64,000 nucleotides of DNA, from NCBI RefSeq assembly GCF_013184745.1, contig NZ_JAATVU010000013.1:1-64000 (forward strand). The letters are read 5' to 3'. Each line of letters starts with the position of its first letter. The stretch's first letter is position 1. Below, in pieces: positions 8,109-17,455 of the stretch. A program made the position numbers and the translations under genes. This stretch comes from Mangrovicoccus sp. HB161399. Lineage in GTDB: Bacteria > Pseudomonadota > Alphaproteobacteria > Rhodobacterales > Rhodobacteraceae. The notes below the pieces were generated by a model. The model did not search any database and had not been told where the DNA came from. It worked only from the letters and a program-made list of their open reading frames with translations.

Positions 8109-10031
8109 GTGACGCAGATAGACCTTCCGCCCGGAAATGCCGGACGCCCGCGCCTGGGGCTCCGGCTGCTGGGGATTTCCGACCTGCATGCCCATCTGCG
8201 CGCGCATGACTACGACACCGGCCGCAGCCTGCCCGCCGCGGGGCTGACAAGGGTGGCCACGCTGGTGCGCGAGGCGCGCGCCGACGGGCGGGCGTGCCTG
8301 CTCTTCGACAACGGCGACACGCTGCAGGGCACCGCGCTCGGCGACTGGGCGGCGGTCGGCGAGGGCGGGGACGCGCCCCATCCGGTGATCGACGCGCTGA
8401 ACCGGCTGGGAGTGGATGCGGCCACGCCCGGCAACCACGACTTCAACTTCGGCCTGCCCTTCCTGCAGCGCGCCGCGGGCCAGGCCGCCTATCCGCTGGT
8501 CTGCGCCAACGTGCTGACCCGCCGCGGCACTTCCCCGGCCGAGGACGAGACGCTGCTGCCGCCCTGGACGATCCTGGAACGCGACATCGCGGATGGCAGC
8601 GGACGGATGCACCGCCTGAAGATCGGCGTCACCGGCGTCGTGCCGCCGCAGATCATGGACTGGGACCGCCGCATCCTGCACGGACGCGTCAGCCTGCGCG
8701 GCATCCGCGAGGCGGTCGAGGGCCACCTGCCCGCGATCCGCCGGGCGGGCGCGGACATCGTCGTGGTGCTCAGCCACTCCGGGCTGGGCGAGAACAGCGA
8801 AGATCCCCGGCAGGAGCAGGCCGCCGCCGCGCTGGCGCGGCTCGACGGCATCGACGCGATCATCGCCGGGCATTCGCATTGCCTGTTCCCGCCGCCCGGA
8901 CAGCCCGCGGGCGGCGTCCGCGTCCACGGCACGCCGCTGGTCCAGCCGGGATTCTGGGGCTCGCATCTCGGCGTGATCGACCTCGATCTGGAGCATGACG
9001 GCGCGCGCTGGCAGGTCGCCGGGACCGAGACGCGGCTGATGTCGGTGGCCGACGCGTCCGGGGCGCCGGTGCCGGAAGATCCCGAGATCGTCGCCGCCAG
9101 CGAGGCCGCCCATGCCGCGGCCATGGCCTGGCTCGACCGCCCGGTCGGGCAGAGCCCGGTGCGGCTGCACAGCTTCTTCTCGCTGATCGGACCCGATGCG
9201 GCGCAGCAGGCCGTGGCCGAGGCCCAGGCCGCCGCCCTGGCCGAGCTGATCCGCGATACCGGACATGCCGGGCTGCCGCTGCTCTCGGCCGTTTCGCCGT
9301 TCAAGTGCGGCGGCAAGGCTGGCCCGCATTTCTACACCGACGTGCCGGCCGGGCCGCTGTCGCTGCGCCATGTCACCGATCTCTATCTCTATCCGAACAG
9401 CCTCTCGGCCGCGCTGGTCACCGGCGCGATGCTGCGCGACTGGCTGGAACGCGCCGCCAGCATCTTCGCCGCGATCGCCCCCGGCGAGCGGCGGCGCACG
9501 CTCGTGGCAGAGGGCCAGCCGGGCTACGAATTCGACACCCTCTTCGGCGCCAGCTACCAGATCGACCTGTCCGCCCCGGCCCGCTACGACCCCGCAACCG
9601 GCGCGCTGGCCGATCCCGGGGCCAGCCGGGTCCGCGATCTCCGGGCCGCAGGCCGGCCGGTCGCCGATGCCGACCGCTTCGTCGTCGCCACCAACAACTA
9701 CCGCACCGGCGGCGGCGGCAACTATCCCGGGCTCGGCCCGGGCGCCGTGATCGCCGAGGCGTCCACTCCCGTGCGCGAGATCCTCGCCCGTCACCTCGCC
9801 GCCGCCCCTGCCCGGCCGCTTGCCGATCCGCCCTGGAGCTTCGCTCCGGTGCCCGGGGCCAGCGCGGTGCTGGCGACCTCGCCGCGTGCCCGAGGCGCGC
9901 CCGAGGAACTGGCGCGCGCCGGGCTGGCGGATCTGGGCGACCGCGAGGACGGCTTCGCGCTGTTCGAGCTGGATCTGGGCCGCGGGACGGGCTTTTCCGG
10001 CCGCCTCATGGAAAAGCAATCTGCCCGGTGA
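8109..10031 (+). CDS. 5'-nucleotidase family protein (2',3'-cyclic phosphodiesterase/3'-nucleotidase type)
   Basis: A 640-residue two-domain metallophosphoesterase. The dinuclear metal site is visible: GISDLHAHL, NGDTLQG, TPGNHDFNFG, SHSGLG and GHSHCLFPP in order. The C-terminal substrate domain has TNNYRTGGGGNYPG. The architecture matches CpdB-like enzymes that salvage cyclic nucleotides and 3'-nucleotides. GTG 8109 is preferred because AGGAG lies 5 nt upstream; an ATG at 8052 has no ribosome site. No signal peptide is apparent from either start, which is unusual for a family that is mostly periplasmic. It is divergent from nudC. Confidence 0.85.
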   Translation: MTQIDLPPGNAGRPRLGLRLLGISDLHAHLRAHDYDTGRSLPAAGLTRVATLVREARADGRACLLFDNGDTLQGTALGDWAAVGEGGDAPHPVIDALNRLGVDAATPGNHDFNFGLPFLQRAAGQAAYPLVCANVLTRRGTSPAEDETLLPPWTILERDIADGSGRMHRLKIGVTGVVPPQIMDWDRRILHGRVSLRGIREAVEGHLPAIRRAGADIVVVLSHSGLGENSEDPRQEQAAAALARLDGIDAIIAGHSHCLFPPPGQPAGGVRVHGTPLVQPGFWGSHLGVIDLDLEHDGARWQVAGTETRLMSVADASGAPVPEDPEIVAASEAAHAAAMAWLDRPVGQSPVRLHSFFSLIGPDAAQQAVAEAQAAALAELIRDTGHAGLPLLSAVSPFKCGGKAGPHFYTDVPAGPLSLRHVTDLYLYPNSLSAALVTGAMLRDWLERAASIFAAIAPGERRRTLVAEGQPGYEFDTLFGASYQIDLSAPARYDPATGALADPGASRVRDLRAAGRPVADADRFVVATNNYRTGGGGNYPGLGPGAVIAEASTPVREILARHLAAAPARPLADPPWSFAPVPGASAVLATSPRARGAPEELARAGLADLGDREDGFALFELDLGRGTGFSGRLMEKQSAR

Positions 10032-10043
10032 TTGTGCACAATC
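10030..10043. promoter_or_regulatory. Perfect 14-bp palindrome, candidate operator of the ABC operon
   Basis: GATTGTGCACAATC reads identically on both strands. It overlaps the stop codon of the nucleotidase gene and lies about 115 bp before the substrate-binding protein start. This shape suits a dimeric (for example GntR-type) repressor. No candidate regulator is adjacent. Confidence 0.45.
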
Positions 10044-10156
10044 TGCGGGGCGAACCGTATTTGATCGCACCGCAGGATTGTCCCCGCTGACAAGCCCGGC
10101 CGCCGCGGGCAGGCTCCGCGCAGCCAACACATTCCGGATGGGAGGTACGTCCGATC

Positions 10157-11161
10157 ATGTTCCTGCGAGCCATGACCACAGCCGCCGCCTTCGGCCTCGG
10201 CGCGCTTGCCGCCCAGGCCGAAACCCAGGTGCAGCTTGCGCTGGACTGGAAATTCGAGGGTCCGGCCGCCCCCTATTTCGCCGCCATCGACAACGGCCAT
10301 TTCGCCGCTGCTGACCTGTCGGTCGAAGTCGTCGCGGGCCAGGGGTCGCTCGACGCCATCCCGAAGGTGGCGACCGGCGCCTACCCGTTCGGCTTCGCCG
10401 ACATCAACAGCCTGATCAAGTTCAAGGACCAGAACCCGGACGCACCGGTGATCATGGTCATGATGACCTATGACAAGCCGCCTTTCGCAGTGATCGGCCG
10501 CAAGAGCCTGGGCGTCGAGACCCCCGAGGATCTGGAAGGCAAGGTTCTGGGCGCACCGCCGCCCGACGGCGCCTGGGCGCAGTTCGGCCCCTTCGCCACT
10601 GCCAACGGGCTCGACATGGAGAAGATCAAGGTGGAGCCGGTCGGGTTCCCGACCCGCGAGCCGATGCTGGCCGAGGGCAAGGTCGACGCCGTGACCGGCT
10701 ACAACTTCTCCTCCTACCTGAACCTCGCGCGCCTCGGCGTGCCGGAGGACGACATCTCGACCATCCTGATGGCGGATTACGGGCTGTCGCTCTACGGCAA
10801 CGGCATCATCGTCAACACCGACTTCGCCGCCGCGAATCCCGGGCTGGTCAAGGGCTTCCTCGCAGCCGTCGCCGCGGGCTGGAAGGACGCGATCGCCGAC
10901 CCGGCAGCCGGCGCCGCAATGGTGATCGAGCGCAATCCGGCCGGCGACGCCGAGCTGGAGACGCGCCGCCTGCAGATGGTGATCGACGCCAACGTCCTGA
11001 CCCCATGGGTGAAGGAAAACGGCATGGGCGGTGTCGATCCGGACCGTTTCGCCGCCGGCCTGAAGCAGCTGGCCGAGACCTACGAGTTCCAGGGCGACGC
11101 GGACCCGGCCATGTACTTCACCGGCGAATACCTGCCCGAAGGCGGCTTCGCGCTGGACTGA
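10157..11161 (+). CDS. ABC transporter substrate-binding protein (NMT1/THI5-like, NitT/TauT type)
   Basis: A 334-residue periplasmic binding protein. The signal peptide spans about residues 1-21 (ending ALAAQA-ET). The mature part starts LALDWKFEGPAAPYFAA and has the NMT1/THI5-like pattern (VEVVAGQGS, KVATGAYPFGFADINSLI). It forms an operon with the ATPase and permease that follow. The family takes up pyrimidine precursors, nitrate, taurine and similar small compounds. I see no TPP riboswitch upstream, so thiamine-precursor uptake is not supported and the substrate remains open. Ribosome site GGGAGGT. Confidence 0.88.
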   Translation: MFLRAMTTAAAFGLGALAAQAETQVQLALDWKFEGPAAPYFAAIDNGHFAAADLSVEVVAGQGSLDAIPKVATGAYPFGFADINSLIKFKDQNPDAPVIMVMMTYDKPPFAVIGRKSLGVETPEDLEGKVLGAPPPDGAWAQFGPFATANGLDMEKIKVEPVGFPTREPMLAEGKVDAVTGYNFSSYLNLARLGVPEDDISTILMADYGLSLYGNGIIVNTDFAAANPGLVKGFLAAVAAGWKDAIADPAAGAAMVIERNPAGDAELETRRLQMVIDANVLTPWVKENGMGGVDPDRFAAGLKQLAETYEFQGDADPAMYFTGEYLPEGGFALD

Positions 11162-11192
11162 GCGCCGCCCCCACCGCAAACAGACCTGTCGT

Positions 11193-11213
11193 GCCCCGGG
11201 CCCGCCCCGGGGC
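11193..11213 (+). other. Intergenic hairpin after the binding-protein gene
   Basis: GCCCCGG/CCGGGGC stem in the 74-bp gap before the ATPase gene, with no T-run. Such hairpins often protect the upstream message, giving more binding protein than membrane components. Confidence 0.45.
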
Positions 11214-11235
11214 CTCTTCGTGAGAGGCACGCCCC

Positions 11236-12018
11236 ATGTCCGCCGAGATCGAGCTCCGCGCCGTCACCCATGCCTACCGCACCGACAGCGGACCGCTTCC
11301 CGTCCTGAGCCATCTCGACGTCAAGATGCCGCCGGGCAGCTTCACCGCCTTCGTCGGCCCCTCGGGCTGCGGCAAGTCCACGCTGACCAAGCTGATCGCC
11401 GGGCTGATGCGCCCCGACGAGGGCCAGGTCTGGCTCGGCGGGCAGATGGTGAAGTCGCCGCGCTCCACCGTCGGCATGGCCTTCCAGAACCCGGTCCTGC
11501 TGGAATGGCGCTCGATCCTGTCGAACGTGCTGCTCCCGCTCGAAATCGTTCCCAACAAGCTGACCAAGGCGGACCGCGTGGCCCGCGCCCGCGAGCTTCT
11601 GGCCCTGGTCGGCCTCGCCGATTTCGAGGACAAGCGTCCCTCCGAGCTGTCGGGGGGCATGCGCCAGCGCGCCTCGCTCTGCCGCGCGCTGGTCCACCGG
11701 CCGCAGGTCCTGATCCTCGACGAGCCCTTCGGCGCGCTCGACGCCTTCACCCGAGAGGATCTGTGGCAGACCATGCACCGGCTCCGCGAGGAGGAGAACT
11801 TCACCGCCGTCCTCATCACCCATGACCTGCGCGAGAGCGTCTTCCTCGCCGACGAGATCGTCGTCATGTCCGCCCGCCCCGCCCGCGTCCAGTACCGGAT
11901 GGAAAGCCACCTGCCGAAGGACCGCGATCTCGACGTGCTCTACACCCCGCAGGCGGTCGAAATGCTCGCAACCCTGCGCCACCAGATCCAGATCGCCCAG
12001 GGGAGGACCGCGGCATGA
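11236..12018 (+). CDS. ABC transporter ATP-binding protein (NitT/TauT type)
   Basis: A 260-residue ATPase that drives import of the substrate bound by the preceding gene's product. Walker A GPSGCGKST lies near residue 41, the signature is LSGGMRQR, and Walker B is VLILDEPFGALD followed by the H-loop ITHDL. The layout matches the TauB/SsuB subfamily. The stop overlaps the start of the permease gene (ATGA at 12015), indicating coupled translation. Confidence 0.93.
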   Translation: MSAEIELRAVTHAYRTDSGPLPVLSHLDVKMPPGSFTAFVGPSGCGKSTLTKLIAGLMRPDEGQVWLGGQMVKSPRSTVGMAFQNPVLLEWRSILSNVLLPLEIVPNKLTKADRVARARELLALVGLADFEDKRPSELSGGMRQRASLCRALVHRPQVLILDEPFGALDAFTREDLWQTMHRLREEENFTAVLITHDLRESVFLADEIVVMSARPARVQYRMESHLPKDRDLDVLYTPQAVEMLATLRHQIQIAQGRTAA

Positions 12019-12779
12019 CTGTCCTGCGCAAGATCCTCGTGCCCCTCGCGGCCATCGTGATCTTCCTGCTGCTCTGGGAGTGGCTGGTCTGGGCCAAGGG
12101 CTGGCCGGACTACAAGATGGCCTCGCCCTCCGACCTCTGGCCCGCGTTCTGGAAATACCGCTGGCTGTTCCTCGAAAACGGCTGGCAGACGCTCTGGCGC
12201 ACCGTCGCGGGGCTGCTCTTGGCCGTCATCGTCGGCACCGGGATCGGCATGGTCATGGGCTTTTCCCGCATCGCGCGCGAGGGCCTCTATCCCCTGCTCG
12301 TCGGCTTCAACGCCATCCCGAAGGCCACCGTGGTGCCGATCATGGCGCTGATCTTCGTGGGAGAGCATGATTTCAACACGATCATGATCGCCTTCATGAT
12401 CTCCTTCTTCCCGATCGCGGTCTCGGTCTCGATCGGCCTCTCGACGCTGGAACCCGAATACCGCGACATCCTGCGCTCCCTTGGCGCGTCGCAGTTGACG
12501 GTGTTCTGGAAGATCGCCCTGCCGAAGACCCTGCCCGAGTTCTTCGGCGCGCTGAAGGTGGCGGTGACGCTGGCGTTCATCGGCACGAACCTGATGGAGA
12601 TCGTCTCCCCCCACGGCCGCGGCCTCGGCGCGCTGTTCGATAGCGGCAAGATCAGCGCGGATTATCCGCTGATGTTCGCGGTGCTGATCGCCTTGGCCTT
12701 CCTGGGGATCGTGCTCTACTATATCGTGGTGGCGCTGGAGAAGGTCTTCGCGGGCTGGGCGGAACGGGCGCCGGGATGA
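12015..12779 (+). CDS. ABC transporter permease (NitT/TauT type)
   Basis: A 254-residue inner-membrane protein with about six membrane spans, the first in residues 9-28 (LAAIVIFLLLWEWLVW). The cytoplasmic EAA loop reads RSLGASQLTVFWKIALPKTLPE, where the ATPase docks. It completes the three-gene importer; a single permease gene implies a homodimeric channel. The next gene starts 86 bp later behind its own promoter. Confidence 0.93.
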   Translation: MTVLRKILVPLAAIVIFLLLWEWLVWAKGWPDYKMASPSDLWPAFWKYRWLFLENGWQTLWRTVAGLLLAVIVGTGIGMVMGFSRIAREGLYPLLVGFNAIPKATVVPIMALIFVGEHDFNTIMIAFMISFFPIAVSVSIGLSTLEPEYRDILRSLGASQLTVFWKIALPKTLPEFFGALKVAVTLAFIGTNLMEIVSPHGRGLGALFDSGKISADYPLMFAVLIALAFLGIVLYYIVVALEKVFAGWAERAPG

Positions 12780-12804
12780 CGCCGGAGGTACCCCGAAAAG
12801 CCGC

Positions 12805-12835
12805 TTGACTTGGAGCGCGCTCGAACCCCTAGGGT
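12805..12835 (+). promoter_or_regulatory. MerR-type promoter and operator
   Basis: A -35 TTGACT (12805-12810) and -10 TAGGGT (12830-12835) are separated by 19 bp, longer than the usual 17. The perfect palindrome GAGCGCGCTC (12813-12822) sits in the spacer. An over-long spacer with a central dyad is the hallmark of MerR-activated promoters, so the regulator just downstream probably controls its own operon. Confidence 0.75.
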
Positions 12836-12865
12836 CGGACGCGTCTTGATGAGAAGCGACTTGCG

Positions 12866-13291
12866 ATGAAGATCGGCGAACTTGCCAAACGCACCGGACT
12901 TTCGGCCCATACCATCCGCTACTACGAGCGGATCGGCCTCCTGCCCTTCGCTGACCGCGATGCAGGCGGACGGCGCGACTACGACGAGTCCATCCTCGCC
13001 TGGATCGCGTTCCTGGACCGGCTGAAGACCACCGGAATGCCGATCCGCGAAATGCTGCGCTATGCCAGGCTGCGCGCGGCAGGCAGTTCGACCGGCCCCG
13101 AGCGGCGCGCCCTGCTGGAGGCGCATCGCGACCGGGTCCGGACGCATCTGGCCGATCTGCAGGCCTGCCTTCTCGTCCTCGACACCAAGATCGGCGGCTA
13201 TGCCGAAGCGGAGAAAAGGACGCATCCCGATGAACAATCCCCATCCCCTGACGACGGAGAGCCGGCTGGAGCGCGGACGCCGCGCGCTTGA
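12866..13291 (+). CDS. MerR family transcriptional regulator
   Basis: A 141-residue regulator. The winged-helix start MKIGELAKRTGLSAHTIRYY and ERIGLL is the canonical MerR DNA-binding region, followed by a dimerisation helix (about 75-115). There are no Cys residues arranged for metal binding, so a small-molecule or stress ligand is more likely. The 3' end overlaps the decarboxylase-like gene by 62 bp. The spacer palindrome upstream suggests autoregulation of the pair. Confidence 0.9.
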   Translation: MKIGELAKRTGLSAHTIRYYERIGLLPFADRDAGGRRDYDESILAWIAFLDRLKTTGMPIREMLRYARLRAAGSSTGPERRALLEAHRDRVRTHLADLQACLLVLDTKIGGYAEAEKRTHPDEQSPSPDDGEPAGARTPRA

Positions 13292-13649
13292 CGCGATCGA
13301 CGGCCAGGCCGGCCGCAACGTGATCGACAGCCTGGCAGGCATCGCGCCGGATTTCGCCACCTACCTGTTCGAATTCCCCTTCGGCGACATCTACAGCCGC
13401 CCCGGCCTGTCCCTGCGCGACCGCGAGATCGCCACGATTGCGGCGCTGGCGGCGATGGGAACGGCTGCACCGCAGCTCAGGGTGCATATCGAAGCCGGCC
13501 TGAATGTCGGCCTGTCACAGGAGGAGATCACCGAGATCCTGATTCAGATGGCGGTCTATGCCGGCTTTCCGGCGGCGCTAAACGGCCTCGCGGCGGCAAA
13601 GGAGGTCTTTGCCGAAAAGGCGCCGGACGCGGTTGCGGATCTGGCCTGA
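13230..13649 (+). CDS. Carboxymuconolactone decarboxylase family protein
   Basis: A 139-residue all-helical protein with the CMD pattern: RPGLSLRDREIATIAALAAMG, then an HIEAGLNVGLSQEEITEIL-type stretch and VYAGFPAAL. It lacks the CxxC of AhpD peroxidases, so it is closer to the PcaC branch, though a real lactone substrate is not shown. ATG 13230 follows AAAAGGA; the frame is open further upstream but that part overlaps merR. The MerR-CMD pairing is common in proteobacteria and suggests a detoxification role. Confidence 0.85.
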   Translation: MNNPHPLTTESRLERGRRALDAIDGQAGRNVIDSLAGIAPDFATYLFEFPFGDIYSRPGLSLRDREIATIAALAAMGTAAPQLRVHIEAGLNVGLSQEEITEILIQMAVYAGFPAALNGLAAAKEVFAEKAPDAVADLA

Positions 13650-13715
13650 GGCCCGGGCACGGCGTCCGGCGATCCCGGGCACGCCGGAGCGCCGCCGCTT
13701 TTGCGGACATGCGGG

Positions 13716-13735
13716 GCGCGGCGGAGGCCGCGCCT
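13716..13735 (-). terminator. Hairpin at the end of the cobalamin operon
   Basis: Perfect 8-bp stem GGCGCGGC/GCCGCGCC with a 4-nt loop, starting 3 bp past the cobN stop. There is no T-run directly after it, so termination is plausible but not certain. Confidence 0.4.
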
Positions 13736-13738
13736 TGC

Positions 13739-16700
13739 TCAGCCCTGGACAGGCACCGCGCCCCGCAGCCGCTCGATGATGCCGCGCGCCGAGTTCGACC
13801 GCGGCATCCACATGCCCCGCTCCATCGCCTCGGCAAAGCGCTCCGCCATCTCGCGCAGCGCAGGTGCGTTCGCCGACTCTATGAAGTCCCGCACCGTCTC
13901 GTCGCCCAGATAGGCCTCGAAGACCAGGTCGAAATGGTGGCCCTTCACCGCGCCGGTCGTCGCCGCGAAGGCGAAGAGGTAGTCGACCGTCGCCGCCATC
14001 TCGAAGGCGCCCTTGAAGCCGTGGCGCATCACCCCCTCGATCCATTTCGGGTTCGCCGCGCGCGAGCGCACCACGCGGGCGATCTCCTCGTCGAGAGTCC
14101 GGATCCGCGGCGTCTCGGGGCGGGAATGGTCGGGATGGTAGCTGACCGGCGCCTTGCCGCGCAGCGCCTCCACCGTCGCCGCCATGCCGCCCTCGAACTG
14201 GTAGTAGTCGTCCGAGTCCAGAAGGTCGTGCTCGCGGTTGTCCTGGTTCTGAACCACCGCCTCGACCTGTCCCAGACGATGCGCGAAATCGTCCCGCGCG
14301 GCCTCGCCCTCGGCCTTGCCGCCATAGGCATAACCGCCCCAGTCGAGATAGCTCGCCGCCAGATCGTCCCGCCGGTCCCAGAGCCGCTCGTCGATCATCG
14401 CCTGAAGCCCCGCCCCGTAGGCGCCGGGCTTCGAGCCGAAGACGCGGAACCCCGCGCGGGTCTCGCCCAGCTCCGCCGCCTCGGCACGGAAGCGCGCGGC
14501 GGCGGGATTCTCGTGCTCCGGCTCGTCCAGCGCCATCACGGCGCGGGCCGCGCTGTCGATCAGGTCGATCTGCGCCGGGAAGGCATCGCGGAAGAAGCCC
14601 GAGACGCGCAGGGTGACATCCACGCGCGGCCGCCCCAGCGCCGAAAGCGGGATGATCTCGAAGCCGGTGACGCGGCCCGACATGTCGTCCCAGACGGGTT
14701 TCACCCCCATCAGCGCCAGCGCCTGCGCGAGGTCGTCGCCGCCGGTGCGCATGTTCGACGTGCCCCAGGCGGTGATCGCCATCGCCTTCGGCCAGTCACC
14801 CTCGCGCTGCAGATAGTCGTCGATCAGGAGCGATGCGGATTTCCAGCCCAGCGTCCAGGCGGTGCGCGTCGGCAGCGCTCGGCTGTCGACCGAGAAGAAG
14901 TTCCGGCCCGTCGGCAGCACGTCGAGCCGTCCGCGCGTCGGCGCGCCCGAGGGGCCCGGCGCCACGAAGCGGCCGTCGAGCGCGGTCAGCAGACCCGCCA
15001 TCTCGGCGGCGCCGGAGGCCTCGACCGCCGGCCGGATGCGCTCAGCGACTTCCGCCATCACGGCGGCGGAGGCCGGACCCGGTGCAGCCTCGCCCTCGGC
15101 CAGCCGCGCGGCAAGCGCTTCGAGCCGCTCCACCGTGTCGCCCGCCGTCCGCCACGCGTCATCACCCGCCAGAAGATCGGGACGCGGCCCGGTCCATGCG
15201 CTGCCCATGTCGCAATCGAGCGGGTCGAAGCCAAGCCCCAGATCGGCGGCCAGCGCGCGGTGCAGCGAGGCATTGCGCCCCTGCCCGTCGCCGCGCGGCA
15301 CGCGGGCCAGCGCCACCACCAGATCGCGGGCCAGCCGCCCGTCGGGCGAGGCGCCGAAGATATGCAGGCCATCGCGGATCTGGCTTTCCTTCAGCTCGCA
15401 GAGATAGGCGTCGAGCCGCTGCAGCCGCGCATCGTCGTCCAGCCCGCCCAGCCCTGCATCCTCATCCAGACCGGTCACCGACATCATCGACAGGATCTCG
15501 CCGCGCAGATGGCCGATGCGGCGCGCATCGACGCCCGCCGCCTGGTAGTACTCGTCGACCAGCGCCTCCAGCTCGCGCAGCGGCCCGTAGGTCTCGGCGC
15601 GGGTCAGCGGCGGCGTCAGGTGGTCGATGATCACGGCGGAGGCGCGGCGCTTGGCCTGCGTGCCCTCGCCGGGATCGTTGACGATGAAGGGATAGACGTG
15701 CGGCACCGGACCGAGCGCCACCTCGGGGAAGCATTCCGAGCTGAGCGCCAGCGCCTTGCCCGGCAGCCATTCGAGATTGCCGTGCTTGCCCATGTGTACG
15801 ATCGCATGGGCGCCGAACGGCCCGCGCAGCCAGAGGTAGAAGGCGAGGTAGCCATGCGGCGGCACCAGATCCGGCGCGTGATAGGTGTCCTCGGGGTCGA
15901 TGTTGTAGCCGCGCGCGGGCTGCACGCCGACCACGACATTGCCGTATTCGAGGATGGACAGCGCGAAGGCGCCGTCCTCGACGAAGGGATCGGCCTCCGG
16001 CGCGCCCCAGCGCTCCTCGATCTTCAGCTTCGACTCCCAAGGCAGCTCGTCATACCAGGCGCGGTAGGTCTCGACCGGCAGCCGCACGCCGCCCTGCCGC
16101 TCCGCCCGGTCGGCCAGCCAGTTCGTCGGCCCCGCCAGGACCTGCTGCATCAGAGCCGCACCGTCGCGCGGGGCGTCCTTCACGCCATATCCGGCAGCCG
16201 CCAGCGCCTCCAGAACCCCGGCCGTGGCCGCGGGCGTGTCGAGCCCGACGCCATTGGCCAGGCGTCCGTCCTTGTTCGGATAGTTCGCCAGCACCAGCGC
16301 CAGCTTGCGCTCGCCCGGCGCGGCGCGGCGCAGCCGGATCCAGTTCTCGGCCAGATCGACCACGAAGCCCACGCGGTCCATCAGCCCGCGATAGGTGGCG
16401 ATCATGCATTCGGTGGCCTCGTCGAAATAGGCCTCGTCCTTGAAGCTGACAGCGCGGGTCAGGACCCGTCCGTCGACCTCGGGCAGCGCCACGTTCATCG
16501 CCACGTCGCGCGCGGACAGCCCGCGGACCGACTCCAGCCAAGCCTGCCCGGACGCCCCCGAGAGCACCACCTGCAGCACCGGCGCGCCAGTGGAGTCGAG
16601 CACGGTCGCGGGCCGCTCGCCCTGCCAGCGGGCGGGATCGGGCGAGGAGACGGCGAAGGAGGTGGCGTTCAGGATCAGGTCCGGCGCGGCATCCGCGAAG

Positions 16701-17455
16701 ATGCCCTCCAGCGTGGCAATGCTGACCGGGTCCTTCAGCGAGGCTACGAAGACCGGCAGCGGGTTCAGCCCGCGCCGCAGCAGCGTCTTGACGATCTGCC
16801 CGATCGGATGCAGCCCGGCCCCGGCGACCAGCGCCCGGTAGAAGACCAGCGCCACCACGGGCGCGCCCTCGGCCCAATAGCGCTTCACCTCGGACGCATC
16901 GGCAATTCCGGAGCCCGGCCAGTAGAACCCCGCACGCAGAAGGGGCGCGGCGGGCGCGGGCCGCTCGCCCGATCCGGTCATGTGGGCGCAGAGCTCGATG
17001 AACCCCGCGGCGTTCGCGGGACCGCCCTCGACCATGTAGCCCCAGAGCTGTTCCCAGTCCTCGCGGGACACCGTCGAGAGCTGGAACAGCTCCTCGTCCG
17101 GCTTGTCGTCGCCGGGCAGCAGCGCCAGCGCGATCCCGGCCTCGCCGAGCCGCGCCGAAAGCTGCTCGGCGGCGTAGCGGAAATAGGCCGCCCCGCCCAG
17201 CACGCGGGCCACGACCAGCTTCGCGCCCGAACAGGTGTCGCCGATATACTTGTCGACGGTGAAGGGATGGCTCAGCCAGCCCATGTTCGCCAGCCGCAGC
17301 CCCGGCGGCGCCGCCATCTGGCCCCGCGCCTCGCTGAGCGCGGCCAGTTCCGTGTCGGCAGCCGAAAGGAAGATCACGTCCGCCGGGGTCTGCCCCGGAT
17401 CGACGGGTTCGGAGCCGTCATTGACGGCCCCGGGCGTAGCGGCCAGCAGATGCAT
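13739..17455 (-). CDS. cobN: Cobaltochelatase subunit CobN
   Basis: Large subunit (1238 residues) of the ATP-dependent chelatase that inserts Co2+ into hydrogenobyrinic acid a,c-diamide. The family motif MGKHGNLEWLPGKALALS and the MgBmc-like C-terminal blocks (GTSNMRTGGDD, VTGFEIIPLSALGRPRVDVT, SNSARGI) are clear. It is normal full length for CobN. Its start overlaps the cobW stop by one base (TGATG), so it is the last gene of the operon. CobS and CobT are not in the window. Confidence 0.95.
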   Translation of the reverse strand: MHLLAATPGAVNDGSEPVDPGQTPADVIFLSAADTELAALSEARGQMAAPPGLRLANMGWLSHPFTVDKYIGDTCSGAKLVVARVLGGAAYFRYAAEQLSARLGEAGIALALLPGDDKPDEELFQLSTVSREDWEQLWGYMVEGGPANAAGFIELCAHMTGSGERPAPAAPLLRAGFYWPGSGIADASEVKRYWAEGAPVVALVFYRALVAGAGLHPIGQIVKTLLRRGLNPLPVFVASLKDPVSIATLEGIFADAAPDLILNATSFAVSSPDPARWQGERPATVLDSTGAPVLQVVLSGASGQAWLESVRGLSARDVAMNVALPEVDGRVLTRAVSFKDEAYFDEATECMIATYRGLMDRVGFVVDLAENWIRLRRAAPGERKLALVLANYPNKDGRLANGVGLDTPAATAGVLEALAAAGYGVKDAPRDGAALMQQVLAGPTNWLADRAERQGGVRLPVETYRAWYDELPWESKLKIEERWGAPEADPFVEDGAFALSILEYGNVVVGVQPARGYNIDPEDTYHAPDLVPPHGYLAFYLWLRGPFGAHAIVHMGKHGNLEWLPGKALALSSECFPEVALGPVPHVYPFIVNDPGEGTQAKRRASAVIIDHLTPPLTRAETYGPLRELEALVDEYYQAAGVDARRIGHLRGEILSMMSVTGLDEDAGLGGLDDDARLQRLDAYLCELKESQIRDGLHIFGASPDGRLARDLVVALARVPRGDGQGRNASLHRALAADLGLGFDPLDCDMGSAWTGPRPDLLAGDDAWRTAGDTVERLEALAARLAEGEAAPGPASAAVMAEVAERIRPAVEASGAAEMAGLLTALDGRFVAPGPSGAPTRGRLDVLPTGRNFFSVDSRALPTRTAWTLGWKSASLLIDDYLQREGDWPKAMAITAWGTSNMRTGGDDLAQALALMGVKPVWDDMSGRVTGFEIIPLSALGRPRVDVTLRVSGFFRDAFPAQIDLIDSAARAVMALDEPEHENPAAARFRAEAAELGETRAGFRVFGSKPGAYGAGLQAMIDERLWDRRDDLAASYLDWGGYAYGGKAEGEAARDDFAHRLGQVEAVVQNQDNREHDLLDSDDYYQFEGGMAATVEALRGKAPVSYHPDHSRPETPRIRTLDEEIARVVRSRAANPKWIEGVMRHGFKGAFEMAATVDYLFAFAATTGAVKGHHFDLVFEAYLGDETVRDFIESANAPALREMAERFAEAMERGMWMPRSNSARGIIERLRGAVPVQG

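Noticed and set aside
10032-10156. TPP riboswitch before the THI5-like binding protein
   Set aside because: I looked for the conserved CUGAGA and ACCUGA blocks and saw neither, so thiamine control is unsupported.
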